DNA of 64,000 bases from Streptomyces aurantiogriseus (GTDB taxonomy: Bacteria > Actinomycetota > Actinomycetes > Streptomycetales > Streptomycetaceae), in assembly GCF_014649375.1 (NCBI RefSeq), contig NZ_BMSX01000014.1, positions 1 through 64,000 on the forward strand, in the 5' to 3' direction. The notes below the pieces were generated by a model. That model made no database searches, had not been told where the DNA came from, and saw nothing but the letters and a program-made list of their open reading frames with translations. Every line of letters begins with the position of its first letter. Position 1 is the stretch's first letter. Made by a program: the position numbers and the translations under genes. Below are positions 1-9,042 of this stretch, piece after piece.

Positions 1-59
1 TCCACCCGCACCGGCTCGTCCCTGCCCGGCGCGATCACTCCGCGCACTTCCTGCGCCAT
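1..59 (-). CDS. S-(hydroxymethyl)mycothiol dehydrogenase, N-terminal 19 codons only
   Basis: Only the first 19 codons lie in the window; the gene continues beyond base 1. The visible peptide MAQEVRGVIAPGRDEPVRV matches the conserved start of the MscR/AdhE2 zinc-dependent alcohol dehydrogenases, which oxidise S-hydroxymethylmycothiol during formaldehyde detoxification in actinobacteria. The ATG at 59 is supported by a GAAAGGG ribosome-binding site seven bases upstream. It is divergent from the ABC exporter at 231, with about 170 bp of shared upstream DNA. Function is inferred from a short but distinctive N-terminus; the catalytic domain cannot be seen. Confidence 0.6.
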   Translation of the reverse strand, partial: MAQEVRGVIAPGRDEPVRV

Positions 60-230
60 GGTGCTGCCCTTTCGTCGGCGGCCATCTGTCCCTGTCCCGA
101 CCCTACGCGCGACTGATCGGTAACGGCACACAACAAGGCAGGTCATCGCCCGGAACGCCGCCTTGCGGCCAAGCGCCGCGCACGCCGACGTAGCCTGAAC
201 GCCCCACCCCGACGGCCCCCGAGGAGCCCC

Positions 231-1985
231 GTGAGCAACGCAGAGACGGCCGCTGTCCCATCCCCGTGGCGCCTTCTGCTCGGTTATGTACGACCGCACC
301 GCTGGGCGCTGCTCGCGGGGGCGCTGCTCTCCTTGGTCACCGGCGCCACGGGACTGCTGCTGCCGCTGGTGGCGCGGGGGCTGATCGAGGACCTCGCCGA
401 GGACCGTGCGATCACGGGTGCGCTGCTCGCGCTGTCGGGGCTGGTGATCGCCAACGCGGCGGTGGGCGCGCTGGGTTCGTACGTGTTGCGGCGCACGGCC
501 GAGTCGGTGGTGCTCGGGGCGCGGCGCGCGCTGTCGTCGTATCTGCTGCGGCTGCGGATCACGGCGGTGGACCGCAGCGAGCCCGGTGACCTGATGGCGC
601 GCATCACCTCGGACACGACCTTGCTGCGGGAGGTCACCACCGACTCGCTGGTCGGCCTGGGCACCGGCGGGCTCACGCTCGTGGCGACGGTGGTGCTGAT
701 GGCGGTGGTCGACCCGGTGCTGCTCGGGGTGACGCTGGCCGTGATCCTGGGGGCGGGCACGGTCCTCGGGGTGATCGTGCCGCGCATCAACCGGGCCAGT
801 CGCCAGGCGCAGGACGCGGTCGGTGTGATGGGAGCCTCGCTGGAGCGGGTGCTGGGCGCGCTGCGCACGGTGAAGGCGTCGGGCGCCGAGGACCGTGAGG
901 AGCGGGCGCTGCACGCGGCGGCCGAGGAGTCGTGGCGGCAGAGCGTGCGGGCCGCCAAGTGGTCGGCGGCCGCGGGCAACACGGCCGGCCTGGCGATGCA
1001 GACCGCGTTCATCACGGTGCTGGCGGTGGGCGGGGCGCGGGTCGCGACCGGTGCGATCAGCATCGCGACGCTGGTGGCGTTCCTGCTGTACGTCTTCTAT
1101 CTGATGTCGCCCATCCAGCAGGTCATCGGCGCGGTCATCCAGTACCAGGCGGGCTCCGCCGCCCTCAGCCGCATCCAGGAGGCGCTCGGGCTGCCCGCCG
1201 AACCGGCGGCCCGGACGGCACCGCTGCCGTCGTCCGCCGCCGAACCCGCCTCGCTCGCCTTCAGCGACGTCCGCTTCCGGTACGCCGAGGACCTGCCGTA
1301 CGTCCATCACGGCGTGACCTTCGAGGTCCCGGCCCGGGGCATGACCGCGTTCGTCGGCCCGTCCGGCGCCGGCAAGACGACGGTGTTCTCCCTCATCGAG
1401 CGGTTCTACGACCCCGAGTCCGGCACGATCACCCTGGACGGCCGCGCCCTCACCGACTGGGAGCTGCCCCGGCTGCGGTCCGCCATCGGCTACGTCGAGC
1501 AGGACGCCCCCGTGCTGTCGGGCACCCTGCGCGACAACCTGCTGCTGGGCAACCCGGAGGCCGACGACGAGACCGTGCGGCGCGTGCTGAAGACGACCCG
1601 GCTCGACGACCTGGTCGGCCGGCTGCCCCAGGGCCTGGACACGCTGGTCGGGCATCGCGGGACCAAGCTGTCCGGCGGGGAGCGCCAGCGGGTGGCCATC
1701 GCCCGCGCTCTGCTGCGCAGCCCCCGCCTGCTGCTGCTCGACGAGGCGACCTCCCAGCTGGACGCGGTGAACGAGGCGGCCCTGCGCGACACCGTCGCCG
1801 ACGTCGCCAGGACGACCACCGTCCTCTGCGTCGCCCACCGTCTGTCGACGGTCACCTCGGCCGACCGGATCGTCGTCATGGACGCGGGCCGGGTCCGCGC
1901 GGTGGGCACGCACCGTGAACTCGTGGCGGCCGATCCGCTGTACGCGGAACTGGCCGCGACCCAGTTCCTCGCGACGGCCGAGTGA
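231..1985 (+). CDS. ABC transporter, fused permease and ATPase (MdlB/MsbA type exporter half)
   Basis: A 584-residue half-exporter. Residues about 15-310 are a six-helix type-1 exporter membrane domain; residues about 335-575 are the nucleotide-binding domain with Walker A GPSGAGKTT, signature LSGGERQR, Walker B LLLLDEAT and an H-loop in CVAHRLS. It should work as a homodimer exporting a lipid, drug or peptide; the substrate cannot be read from sequence, and there is no C39 peptidase domain. The GTG start at 231 is chosen because GAGGAG lies four bases upstream. It stands alone, divergent from the dehydrogenase, with a separate small gene downstream. Confidence 0.9.
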   Translation: MSNAETAAVPSPWRLLLGYVRPHRWALLAGALLSLVTGATGLLLPLVARGLIEDLAEDRAITGALLALSGLVIANAAVGALGSYVLRRTAESVVLGARRALSSYLLRLRITAVDRSEPGDLMARITSDTTLLREVTTDSLVGLGTGGLTLVATVVLMAVVDPVLLGVTLAVILGAGTVLGVIVPRINRASRQAQDAVGVMGASLERVLGALRTVKASGAEDREERALHAAAEESWRQSVRAAKWSAAAGNTAGLAMQTAFITVLAVGGARVATGAISIATLVAFLLYVFYLMSPIQQVIGAVIQYQAGSAALSRIQEALGLPAEPAARTAPLPSSAAEPASLAFSDVRFRYAEDLPYVHHGVTFEVPARGMTAFVGPSGAGKTTVFSLIERFYDPESGTITLDGRALTDWELPRLRSAIGYVEQDAPVLSGTLRDNLLLGNPEADDETVRRVLKTTRLDDLVGRLPQGLDTLVGHRGTKLSGGERQRVAIARALLRSPRLLLLDEATSQLDAVNEAALRDTVADVARTTTVLCVAHRLSTVTSADRIVVMDAGRVRAVGTHRELVAADPLYAELAATQFLATAE

Positions 1986-2120
1986 GGACGCGGAGTTCTG
2001 CCGCGCGGGACGGTGGGGCGGGCCGTCTGCGCTTGCCGAGCCCGGTGGGGCGGAGGAGTCTCGAAGTGAGGGCCCTGCGGGCCCGTCCCCCTCGGTCCGC
2101 TGCCCTTCGAGGAGGTCACC

Positions 2121-2486
2121 ATGGGCACTGCGGCAGGCTCCGCCTTCGACACCGAGACACTGCGCAGAGGCATAGAAGGACACACGTCGGCAGCACTGCT
2201 GTCGCTCTACGCCGAGGACGCGGAGCTGCGCGTCGTCGACCGCAACACCCAGCCCAGCCGTCCCAAGGTGCTGCACGGCCGTGACGAGATCGCCGAGATG
2301 CTCGACGACGTCTACAGCCGTGACATGTCGCACCAGTTGGAGGACTGCGTCGTGCAGGGCGATCGCGCCGCCTTCAGCGAGTCCTGCGAGTACCCGGACG
2401 GAGTGCGCGTCCTGGCCGAGTCGATGGTCACGCTGCGCGACGGCAAGATCGTCGAACAGACGATGATCCAGGCCTGGGACGAGTAG
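2121..2486 (+). CDS. SnoaL/NTF2-like small protein
   Basis: A 121-residue single-domain protein with the cone-shaped NTF2/SnoaL pattern: an N-terminal helix (DTETLRRGIEGHTSAALLSLY) followed by DAELRVVDRNTQP and a C-terminal sheet ending VTLRDGKIVEQTMIQAWDE. Such proteins act as small polyketide cyclases, isomerases or ligand binders; many have no known activity, and no catalytic residue can be assigned here. The ATG at 2121 follows a good GAGGAGGTCACC ribosome-binding site. It is a monocistronic gene between the ABC exporter and two gene remnants. Confidence 0.75.
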   Translation: MGTAAGSAFDTETLRRGIEGHTSAALLSLYAEDAELRVVDRNTQPSRPKVLHGRDEIAEMLDDVYSRDMSHQLEDCVVQGDRAAFSESCEYPDGVRVLAESMVTLRDGKIVEQTMIQAWDE

Positions 2487-2495
2487 GCAGGAGGT

Positions 2496-2730
2496 TCACC
2501 CCGGCGCCGGGGCGGGCGCGTCCGGCTCGGCCTCCGCGGCCAGGACCAGCTTCCGCAGCAGGTCGGCCAGTGGGCGCCGCTCTGCTGCGGACAGCACGGA
2601 GAGCAGGCCGGTCTCGCCCGCTTCCTCCGTCGCCGCGTGCCGCTCGAACGCGGCGTGCCCGGCTTCGGTGAGCCGCACCCGCACGCGCCGCCGGTCACCG
2701 GTCTCGTGCGTACGGACGATCAGGCTTCGA
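2496..2730 (-). pseudogene. MarR-family regulator remnant (C-terminal half)
   Basis: The minus-strand reading frame ending at 2496 contains the wing and dimerisation helix of a MarR regulator (THETGDRRRVRVRLTEAGHA, then about 50 residues of C-terminal helix). The N-terminal dimerisation region and recognition helix are missing. Upstream of about 2730 the frame runs into antisense of the folD remnant, so the open frame that continues to 2813 is a chimera, not a native protein. This was probably left by a deletion or inversion joining two unrelated genes. No start codon or ribosome-binding site belongs to it. Confidence 0.6.
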
Positions 2731-2733
2731 AAG

Positions 2734-2980
2734 GCACCGCCGTGGGTCGGCCCCGGCTGGTCAAGGGGCAGGACGTCAAGCCGGGCGGCGTCGTGATCGA
2801 CACGGGCCATCACGCGGGCGACGTCGGCGACGGCGACGTCGACTCGGCCGTGGAGCGGGCCTCGCTGATCACCCCGGTGCCGGGCGGCGTCAGTCCCCTG
2901 ACGATCGCGTGACGATCGCGACGCTTGTGGAGCAGACCGTGGAGGCGGCCGCCCGACAGCTCGGGGTTCTCCGTCAGTAG
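2734..2980 (+). pseudogene. folD remnant (methylenetetrahydrofolate dehydrogenase/cyclohydrolase C-terminus)
   Basis: The plus strand encodes the typical FolD C-terminal run: AVGRPRLVKGQDVKPGGVVI, then SLITPVPGGVSPLTIA, and finally TLVEQTVEAAARQLGVLRQ. The last two segments are in different frames. Between them TGACGATCGCG occurs twice in tandem (about 2899-2920); removing one copy restores one continuous C-terminus ending at the TAG at 2978-2980. The catalytic N-terminal domain is absent, so this is a doubly damaged fragment. It lies tail-to-tail with the secreted propeller gene, overlapping its stop by a few bases, and head-to-head with the marR remnant. Confidence 0.72.
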
Positions 2981-5900
2981 CCGATCCTGACCCCGGTGAC
3001 GGTGTGCCTGTCGGTGCGTCCGCCGGTGGCGGCGCCGAAGCCGACGAGCACGTTCTTCGGCAGGCCGACCACCCGGTCGAGGACCCGCTTGCCGTCGACG
3101 CTGACCACCAGGTGGCTGGTGCTCGTCACGTTCACGTCGATCGTGTGCGAGCCGGTGCGCAGGGCGGGGACGGCGGTGGAGGTGGCGACGTAGTTGGGCC
3201 GTCCGCTGGAGCTGCCGGTCGCGAGGCCCACGAAGTTGTTCGACGGTTCGGTGCCGTTGCGGTACGTGTCCAGGGCCACGGCGATCCCCCGCAGCCCGGC
3301 GTAGCCCAGTCCGGCGCCTCCCCCGCCGAGCGCCCTGGGGGTCGTCTTCGAGGCGTCGAGCAGCAGCAGGGCGAGTCCGTCGGCGCCGGTGCCGCCGCCG
3401 ATGGTCGCGGTGAAGCGGGTGCGCAGGCGGGCGGAGGGGACGGGAGTGCCCTGGATGCCCGTGCCGCGGCTGCTCCGTGTGGCCGGGGTGAGCACCAGGC
3501 TGGTGCCGGACAGGGTGGCGGCTCCGTTGTAGGTCCAGCCGTTGGGGCCGGGCGGCGGGACGGCGTAGGAGGCGGCGGTGACGGCCACGTCCCGCACGGT
3601 GTGGATGTCGTTCCTCGCGCCCGTGCCGCCGGTGAAGGCGACGAAGGCGGTCGGGGGCAGCGAGTTCACGGTCGTCCTGAGCAGTTGTGCGCCGTCCATC
3701 GAGACGGTGATCGTCCTGCCGGTGACGGACAGGGCGACGGCGTGCGGTCCCGAGCGCAGGTCCGGTACGGCGGTGGTGGTGGAGGCGTACGTGAGGGAGG
3801 TGCCGCGGCCCGCGATGGCGATGCCGACGAAGTTCGCGGACGGGTCGCTGCCGTTGCGGTGGGTGTCGACGGTGACCGCCACGCCCGGCAGGCCGGTCCA
3901 GCCGAGGCCGCCGCCCGCGGCGCCGAGGGCGGCGGGGGTGGCCTTGGCGGGGTCGACGAGGGCGAAGGTGAGGCCGTCGGCGCCGGTGCCGCCGCCGACG
4001 ACGGTGGTGAACGTCGTGTTCAGGCCGTCGGTGAGGACAGGCACCGGGAAGACCGCGGAGCCCGCCTGCCAGGCGGTGGCCTGGGTGAGCTGGAGGTCGT
4101 CACCGGCGAGGTGGGCGGAGCCGTTGAGCTGCCAGCCGCCCGCGCCGGGGGCGGGCAGGGTGACGCCCGTGCCGGCGGTGCCGCTGCCGGTGAGCGCCTC
4201 GTTGTGGGGGCCGGTGCCGTCGTCGGCGGTGAGTTCGTAGATGCCGCTGACCGCGCCGACGGAGGTCGGGGAGAAGGTGACGGCCTGGTGGATGACGTCC
4301 TCGGGGCCGATGACCTGGCCCTCGCTGAGCGGGTTGCTGACGTGGAAGGGGGCCGCGGGGGCCTTCGCCTTGGTGATGGTCAGCGGGATGTTGCCGGTGT
4401 TGCTGATGTCGAAGGTCTTCGTGACGGACCGGCCGACCTTCACCTGGCCGAAGTCGGTGGAGGTGGGGGTGATCGTGAGACGGGCCTCGCCGACGACGGA
4501 GTTGCCGGTCAGGCCGACGGTGACGGTGCCGGCCCTGCGGGTGCCGTTCTGGCTGGTGACCGACAGCGTCCCGGTGTGGTCGCCGGCCTCGGCCGGCGCG
4601 TACGTCACCTGGACGGTGACGGACTGCTTCGGCTGGACGACCGTGCCGGCGGCGGGCAGTCCCTCGGCGGTGAAGGGGGCGTCCGGCGCGGTGGCCGCGG
4701 TGATGGTCTCGGGTGCGGTGCCGGTGTTGGTGAAGGTGACGCCGAGGGTCTTGTCGGTCGTCGTGGGCACCATGCCGAAGTCCAGCGCTTCCGGGGAGGC
4801 GACCAGTCCGGGCCAGGTGCCGTAGCCGGTCAGGCCGAGGCCTGTGGTGCCGATGTCGGTGGAGAAGTTCAGGACGGCGTTGTCGGGTCCGGGTGAGGTG
4901 GGTGAGAAGGACACCGGCAGGGAGTAGCTCTCGCCGGTGCGCAGGGTGCGGGGCAGTCCGGTGGGCGCGGCGGAGAAGGCGCTGCCCGCCGGGGTGTCCA
5001 CGGCGTTGATGGTGACGTCGCGGGTCGCCGTGACCGTCGCCGTGGCCCGGCCGGTGTCGCCGACGGGTACGTCGCCGAAGTCCACGGTGTCGCCGATCAG
5101 CGCCGCGTTGGAGGGCCGGCCGAAGGCGATCAGGTGTCCGTCGCGGGTGCCGACGTAGACGCGGCCGCCGTCGGTGGCGGGCACGGAGAACTTGGAGGCG
5201 ATGCCGATGGGGGCGGACCACAGGCGCTTGAGGGTGCCGTCGACGGGGGTCGCCTCGTAGGCGCGCAGCTGCCCGTTGGCGCCGCTCGCGCCGTCGGAGT
5301 ACACCGCCCAGACGACCGCGGAGCCGGGGGTGGTGCCGGTGGAGGTGATCACCGGGGAGCCCGAGGTGTAGCCGAAGGTCTCCGTGCTGCGGCCGGTGTT
5401 GGTGAGCGCGGGCAGGCCGGCGCCGGTGACGCCGTACTTGAACGCGCGCAGCGGGCCGCGGCTGCCGATCGTGTACACATAGCCGCCCTGGCCGCCGTAG
5501 ACCCCGGGATGGCCCCAGACGCCCTCGTACGGGCCGAAGTTGCCGAGGGCCTTGTCGGTGCCGCCCGGGCCCTGCTTGCGGCCGCCGAGGTGGTCGCGGT
5601 CGTGGAGGAACAGGCGGCCGTCCTTGCCGATCTGCACCAGCAGGTGGGGGTACTGGGCGGTGCCGAAGACGTCGTCGGGCAGGGCGACCGGGCCGCCCGA
5701 GCCGAGGTCGGTGTCGTTCTGGTCGAGGACGGGGGCGTTGGCGGGGCTGAAGAAGTCCTGCGCGGACATCGTGCCGTCGCTGTTGACGCCGATACGGACG
5801 ACGGACTCGGCGAGCTGGCCGGGGGGCCGTGAACCGGGGCCGGGCGCCGGGGAGATGCCGTTGCCGGTGGAGAACAGGATCCGGCCGGGCCCGTCGGAGA

Positions 5901-6711
5901 CCAGGCCGCCGCCGCTCATCCAGATGCCGGCCATGCCGTTGGCGGCGGAGTCCTCGGTGGCCCACAGCCTGGTCCTGCGGTTCGAGGTGTTGACGCCCAG
6001 GACGTAGCCGACGTACGGGTTGCGGTCGCAGTGGGAGGCGAAGGCCGCGTACACGGAACCGCCCATCAGCAGCAGACCGGGGCGCTGCATCGCGGTGTAG
6101 GCGTTGAAGGGACGGCCCGGGTCGTTCGTCGGGGAGCCGGTGACCTTCACCGGCCAGCCGGTGCGCTCGGCGCCGGTGGTGGGGTTCAGGGCGTGGACGT
6201 ACCAGTTGGGGTGCTGGACGTCGGCGCCGTCGTTCTTCTTGGAGGTGAGATATACGGAGTTGGTGGCCGGGTCGTACACGGGTGTCCCGGTGACGCCGAT
6301 GTTCGGGACCAGGTCGCCGCAGCCGATGGCGGAGGCGGGCCAGGCGGGGCCCAGGTTCCTCGTCCACTTGATGGCGCCGGAGGCCGAGTCGATGCCGTAC
6401 ACCTTGTTGTTCTCGGTGGCGACGACGACCGTCTTCCCGATGACCAGGGGCTGGGCGTAGATCTGGCCGTCGACGGTGGTGGAGAACTGCCGGCCGAAGT
6501 CGGAGCTGGTGACCTGGTCGGGGGCGAGTCCGGGTTCGTTGGGGTCCCAGCCGGTGCGGTAGTTGTCCTCGGAGATCGTCGTCACGTCGGCGGCGTGCGC
6601 GGTGCCGGGAGCGGCCAGGGCCGGGGCGGTGACACCGGACGCCAGCAGACAGGCCGTCACCAGCGAGGCCAGGAGCCCCGGTCGGCGTCCGCCGCCGAAC
6701 CTGTTCCGCAT
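2974..6711 (-). CDS. Large secreted protein: PQQ-like beta-propeller, three anchor-D/ASH domains, two lectin-like domains
   Basis: A 1245-residue exported protein. Residues 1-40 form a Sec signal peptide (basic start, hydrophobic core, AHA cleavage region). Residues about 45-535 are a PQQ/WD-like beta-propeller with repeated VYGID/VYVGTRDG blades. Residues about 540-850 hold three Ig-like choice-of-anchor-D (ASPM-SPD2-Hydin type) modules marked by DFGDVPVG, DFGMVPTT and DFGQVKVG. Residues about 855-1245 are two tandem L-type-lectin-like domains, each with GGGTGADGL and a D-T-(H/Y)-R-N-G-(S/T) loop. It is probably an extracellular carbohydrate-binding scaffold; no catalytic site is evident. 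A strong hairpin lies between it and the upstream alpha-galactosidase, so it is probably a separate transcription unit. Confidence 0.85.
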   Translation of the reverse strand: MRNRFGGGRRPGLLASLVTACLLASGVTAPALAAPGTAHAADVTTISEDNYRTGWDPNEPGLAPDQVTSSDFGRQFSTTVDGQIYAQPLVIGKTVVVATENNKVYGIDSASGAIKWTRNLGPAWPASAIGCGDLVPNIGVTGTPVYDPATNSVYLTSKKNDGADVQHPNWYVHALNPTTGAERTGWPVKVTGSPTNDPGRPFNAYTAMQRPGLLLMGGSVYAAFASHCDRNPYVGYVLGVNTSNRRTRLWATEDSAANGMAGIWMSGGGLVSDGPGRILFSTGNGISPAPGPGSRPPGQLAESVVRIGVNSDGTMSAQDFFSPANAPVLDQNDTDLGSGGPVALPDDVFGTAQYPHLLVQIGKDGRLFLHDRDHLGGRKQGPGGTDKALGNFGPYEGVWGHPGVYGGQGGYVYTIGSRGPLRAFKYGVTGAGLPALTNTGRSTETFGYTSGSPVITSTGTTPGSAVVWAVYSDGASGANGQLRAYEATPVDGTLKRLWSAPIGIASKFSVPATDGGRVYVGTRDGHLIAFGRPSNAALIGDTVDFGDVPVGDTGRATATVTATRDVTINAVDTPAGSAFSAAPTGLPRTLRTGESYSLPVSFSPTSPGPDNAVLNFSTDIGTTGLGLTGYGTWPGLVASPEALDFGMVPTTTDKTLGVTFTNTGTAPETITAATAPDAPFTAEGLPAAGTVVQPKQSVTVQVTYAPAEAGDHTGTLSVTSQNGTRRAGTVTVGLTGNSVVGEARLTITPTSTDFGQVKVGRSVTKTFDISNTGNIPLTITKAKAPAAPFHVSNPLSEGQVIGPEDVIHQAVTFSPTSVGAVSGIYELTADDGTGPHNEALTGSGTAGTGVTLPAPGAGGWQLNGSAHLAGDDLQLTQATAWQAGSAVFPVPVLTDGLNTTFTTVVGGGTGADGLTFALVDPAKATPAALGAAGGGLGWTGLPGVAVTVDTHRNGSDPSANFVGIAIAGRGTSLTYASTTTAVPDLRSGPHAVALSVTGRTITVSMDGAQLLRTTVNSLPPTAFVAFTGGTGARNDIHTVRDVAVTAASYAVPPPGPNGWTYNGAATLSGTSLVLTPATRSSRGTGIQGTPVPSARLRTRFTATIGGGTGADGLALLLLDASKTTPRALGGGGAGLGYAGLRGIAVALDTYRNGTEPSNNFVGLATGSSSGRPNYVATSTAVPALRTGSHTIDVNVTSTSHLVVSVDGKRVLDRVVGLPKNVLVGFGAATGGRTDRHTVTGVRIGY

Positions 6712-6741
6712 GTGCCGCTCCGCCCGGTTCCGTGGGCGGGG

Positions 6742-6774
6742 CCGTCCCGCCGACCGTCATGGTCGGCGGGACGG
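6742..6774. terminator. Perfect 14-bp hairpin between two secreted-protein genes
   Basis: CCGTCCCGCCGACC (6742-6755), loop GTCAT, GGTCGGCGGGACGG (6761-6774): a perfect 14-bp stem with a five-base loop. It is downstream of the alpha-galactosidase stop and upstream of the propeller gene start, so it most likely terminates the alpha-galactosidase transcript. No U-tract follows, which is common in Streptomyces terminators. Confidence 0.75.
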
Positions 6775-6842
6775 TGCGATTTACTGATGATTCCCGGCGG
6801 GTCCGGGGGCGTGGTCCACCCGGACGGGGCAAACCCGGGCCG

Positions 6843-8807
6843 TCAGGTCAGCGTCCACTTCTGGTTGTCGCCGCTGCCGCAGGTCCACAGCACCATCGGG
6901 GTGCGGTTGGCCGTGCCCGCGCCGGAGGCGTCGAGGCAGAGGCCGGCGTGGACGTTGGTCAGCGTGCCGTCCGCGTTGACGTTCCACTTCTGGTTGTTCT
7001 GGCCGTTGCAGTCCCAGATGACGACCTTGGTGCCGTTGGTGGTGCCCAGGTTGTAGGCGTCCAGGCACTTGTTGCCGTACACCACGAGTTCCTTGCGGGA
7101 GGTGTACGTCCAGGCCTGGTTGGTGCCGCCGTTGCAGTCCCACAGCTCGGCCTGGGTGCCGTTGGTGATGGTGTTGTTGAAGACGTCGAGGCAGCGTCCG
7201 GACTGCTTGCCGACGACCAGCGTGCCGTTCGTGCCGGGCAGCGGCCGGACGGTGATGTCGGCGAGGGTCGGGGCGCCGGTGAAGGTGAGGGTGTTCGACG
7301 AGCCCTTCGACAGGGCGACCTGGAGGGTGATCGTGCCCTGCGCGGAGCCCGTGGGCGGGAAGGAGACCGTCGTCGCGGTCTGGCCGTTGACCTTCAGGGT
7401 CGCGGTGCGGGCGGTGGAGGAGGTGTTGGTGTAGGCGACGTCGACGACCTTCAGGCCGGTGTTCCCGGCCACCACGCCGGAGAAGCCCGACGTGCCGGTG
7501 TACGTGCTGCCCGAGGCCTCGGTGCCGCCGGTGACGGTGAGCATCACCGAGCCGCCCGCCGGGACGTTCGCCGTGTAACTCGTGCTGTGGGTGCCGACGT
7601 CGGCGCGGGCCCACAGGTCGCGGACGGTCGCGGCGGCGTTGGTCAGGCCCAGGTCGGACCAGCGGACGGTGATGTTCTGCGCGGCGGAGGTGCGGTTGAG
7701 CAGGACGACCGCGCGCTTGCCGGTGCCGGCGAGGACCTTGCCGTAGACCTGTGCTCCGGCGGTGTCCTCGGCGACCTTGACGCCCTGCAGGCCGCGCGGG
7801 TCCTGGTCGACGGCGATGACCTCGGGGTTCTTGAGGATGGCGGCGGTTTCGGCCGTCATGGTCGCCAGGTTGTTGCCGGCGAGGAGCGGGGCGCCTGAGA
7901 TGGCCCACAGGTTCATGTGGGTGCGGTTCTGGGCGGCGGTGAAGCCGTCCATGCCGACCATCAGCATGTCGGGGTCGTTGTAGTAGCCGGTGTGCTGGGC
8001 GGTGGGGTGCAGGCCCTGGTCGAAGTTGGACAGCAGGCTCGTCATCGAGGGCTTGTTGCCCCAGTAGATGATGTCGGTGCTGGTCCGGAACATCGGGGCG
8101 AGGCCGGGCGCCCAGTTCCAGGTGTTCTGGTAGCCCCAGTTGCAGATGGAGAGGGTGAGCGGACGTCCGGTGGTGGCGGTGGCCTTGGCGACGGCGTCGC
8201 TGATCGCCTTGTACGTCGTCGCCGCGTCGAGGCCCTCGGCGTCGCCGCCGCACCAGTCGACCTTCACGAAGTCGAAGCCCCACTTGGAGAACTGGAGCAT
8301 GTCCTGCTCGTAGTGGCCCTCGCTGCCGCTGCCCGGTGCGGCGGGGCGGCCGGTCGGGAAGTAGTAGCCGCAGCCGTCCTTGCCGGCGTCGGTGTAGATG
8401 CCGGCCTTGAGGCCCTTGCTGTGGATGTAGTCGGCGATGGCGCTCATGCCGCCGGGCCACTCGGCCTCGTCGATGGTGATGTTGCCCGCGCTGTCACGCG
8501 TGCCCTGCCACCAGCCCTCGTCGATGTTGATGTACTTGTACCCGGCCGCAGGCAGGCCCGCCGCGACGAACGCGTCGACCTGCTGCTTGATGACGTTGTA
8601 GTCGATCTTGGCGGCGAAGCTGTTCCAGGACGCCCAGCCCATGGGCGCGGTCGGCACGGGGATCTGCCGCGCGGTCGCGGCCTGGGCCGGACCGGCCTGG
8701 ACGAACACGATGGCCGCGGTCGCGGTCAGCAGCAGGGCGAGAGCGCGGGCGACGGCGTCTCTGCAGCGCCGGACGAGGCCGGGGCGGCGCGGGGGTGGGG
8801 GGTTCAT
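6843..8807 (-). CDS. Secreted GH27 alpha-galactosidase with ricin-type lectin domain
   Basis: A 654-residue secreted glycoside hydrolase. After a signal peptide (about 1-43), residues about 48-420 are a GH27 barrel: the start PMGWASWNSF, nucleophile Asp in VKVDWCGG and acid/base Asp in YYNDPDML are all present. A C-terminal beta-domain is followed by a CBM35/NEW3-like region (about 430-525) and a three-repeat ricin B lectin (about 530-654) with QxW motifs NQAW, NQKW, NQKW. It should release terminal alpha-galactose from galactomannan or raffinose-type sugars outside the cell. The ATG at 8807 has GAAGGAG four bases upstream. CCGAAC-type direct repeats near 8898-8925 in its upstream region could bind a sugar regulator (weak). 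Confidence 0.92.
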   Translation of the reverse strand: MNPPPPRRPGLVRRCRDAVARALALLLTATAAIVFVQAGPAQAATARQIPVPTAPMGWASWNSFAAKIDYNVIKQQVDAFVAAGLPAAGYKYINIDEGWWQGTRDSAGNITIDEAEWPGGMSAIADYIHSKGLKAGIYTDAGKDGCGYYFPTGRPAAPGSGSEGHYEQDMLQFSKWGFDFVKVDWCGGDAEGLDAATTYKAISDAVAKATATTGRPLTLSICNWGYQNTWNWAPGLAPMFRTSTDIIYWGNKPSMTSLLSNFDQGLHPTAQHTGYYNDPDMLMVGMDGFTAAQNRTHMNLWAISGAPLLAGNNLATMTAETAAILKNPEVIAVDQDPRGLQGVKVAEDTAGAQVYGKVLAGTGKRAVVLLNRTSAAQNITVRWSDLGLTNAAATVRDLWARADVGTHSTSYTANVPAGGSVMLTVTGGTEASGSTYTGTSGFSGVVAGNTGLKVVDVAYTNTSSTARTATLKVNGQTATTVSFPPTGSAQGTITLQVALSKGSSNTLTFTGAPTLADITVRPLPGTNGTLVVGKQSGRCLDVFNNTITNGTQAELWDCNGGTNQAWTYTSRKELVVYGNKCLDAYNLGTTNGTKVVIWDCNGQNNQKWNVNADGTLTNVHAGLCLDASGAGTANRTPMVLWTCGSGDNQKWTLT

Positions 8808-9042
8808 GCGGCTCCTTCGACCGGGGCGAGCCCCGGTTCTCCTTCAGCGGCTGGGGGGTTCGGTGGCTTCCAGGACATGCGATGCATTCGAAATACCGAA
8901 CGGGGATCGGCGAACCGAACGTGCTGCGCGCCGAAAGTAGAGCCGCGGGAGGGGGAAGTCAACGGCTGGGACAGGAGTCAAGTGGCCGTTTTTGCACGGT
9001 GGTTCGCCCCGCCGTCCGCTCGGCGCCTCCATACTGTCGGTC

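Noticed and set aside
2496..2813. A complete small MarR-family protein
   Set aside because: Its first 30 codons are antisense of a folD remnant, so the frame is a chimera of two gene fragments.
3004..4896. A 630-codon open frame on the plus strand, and other very long opposite-strand frames such as 20722-23262, 37113-39425 and 39349-42507
   Set aside because: They are antisense of clearly coding genes in GC-rich DNA, have no motifs, and are made of Gly/Ala/Arg/Val-rich nonsense.
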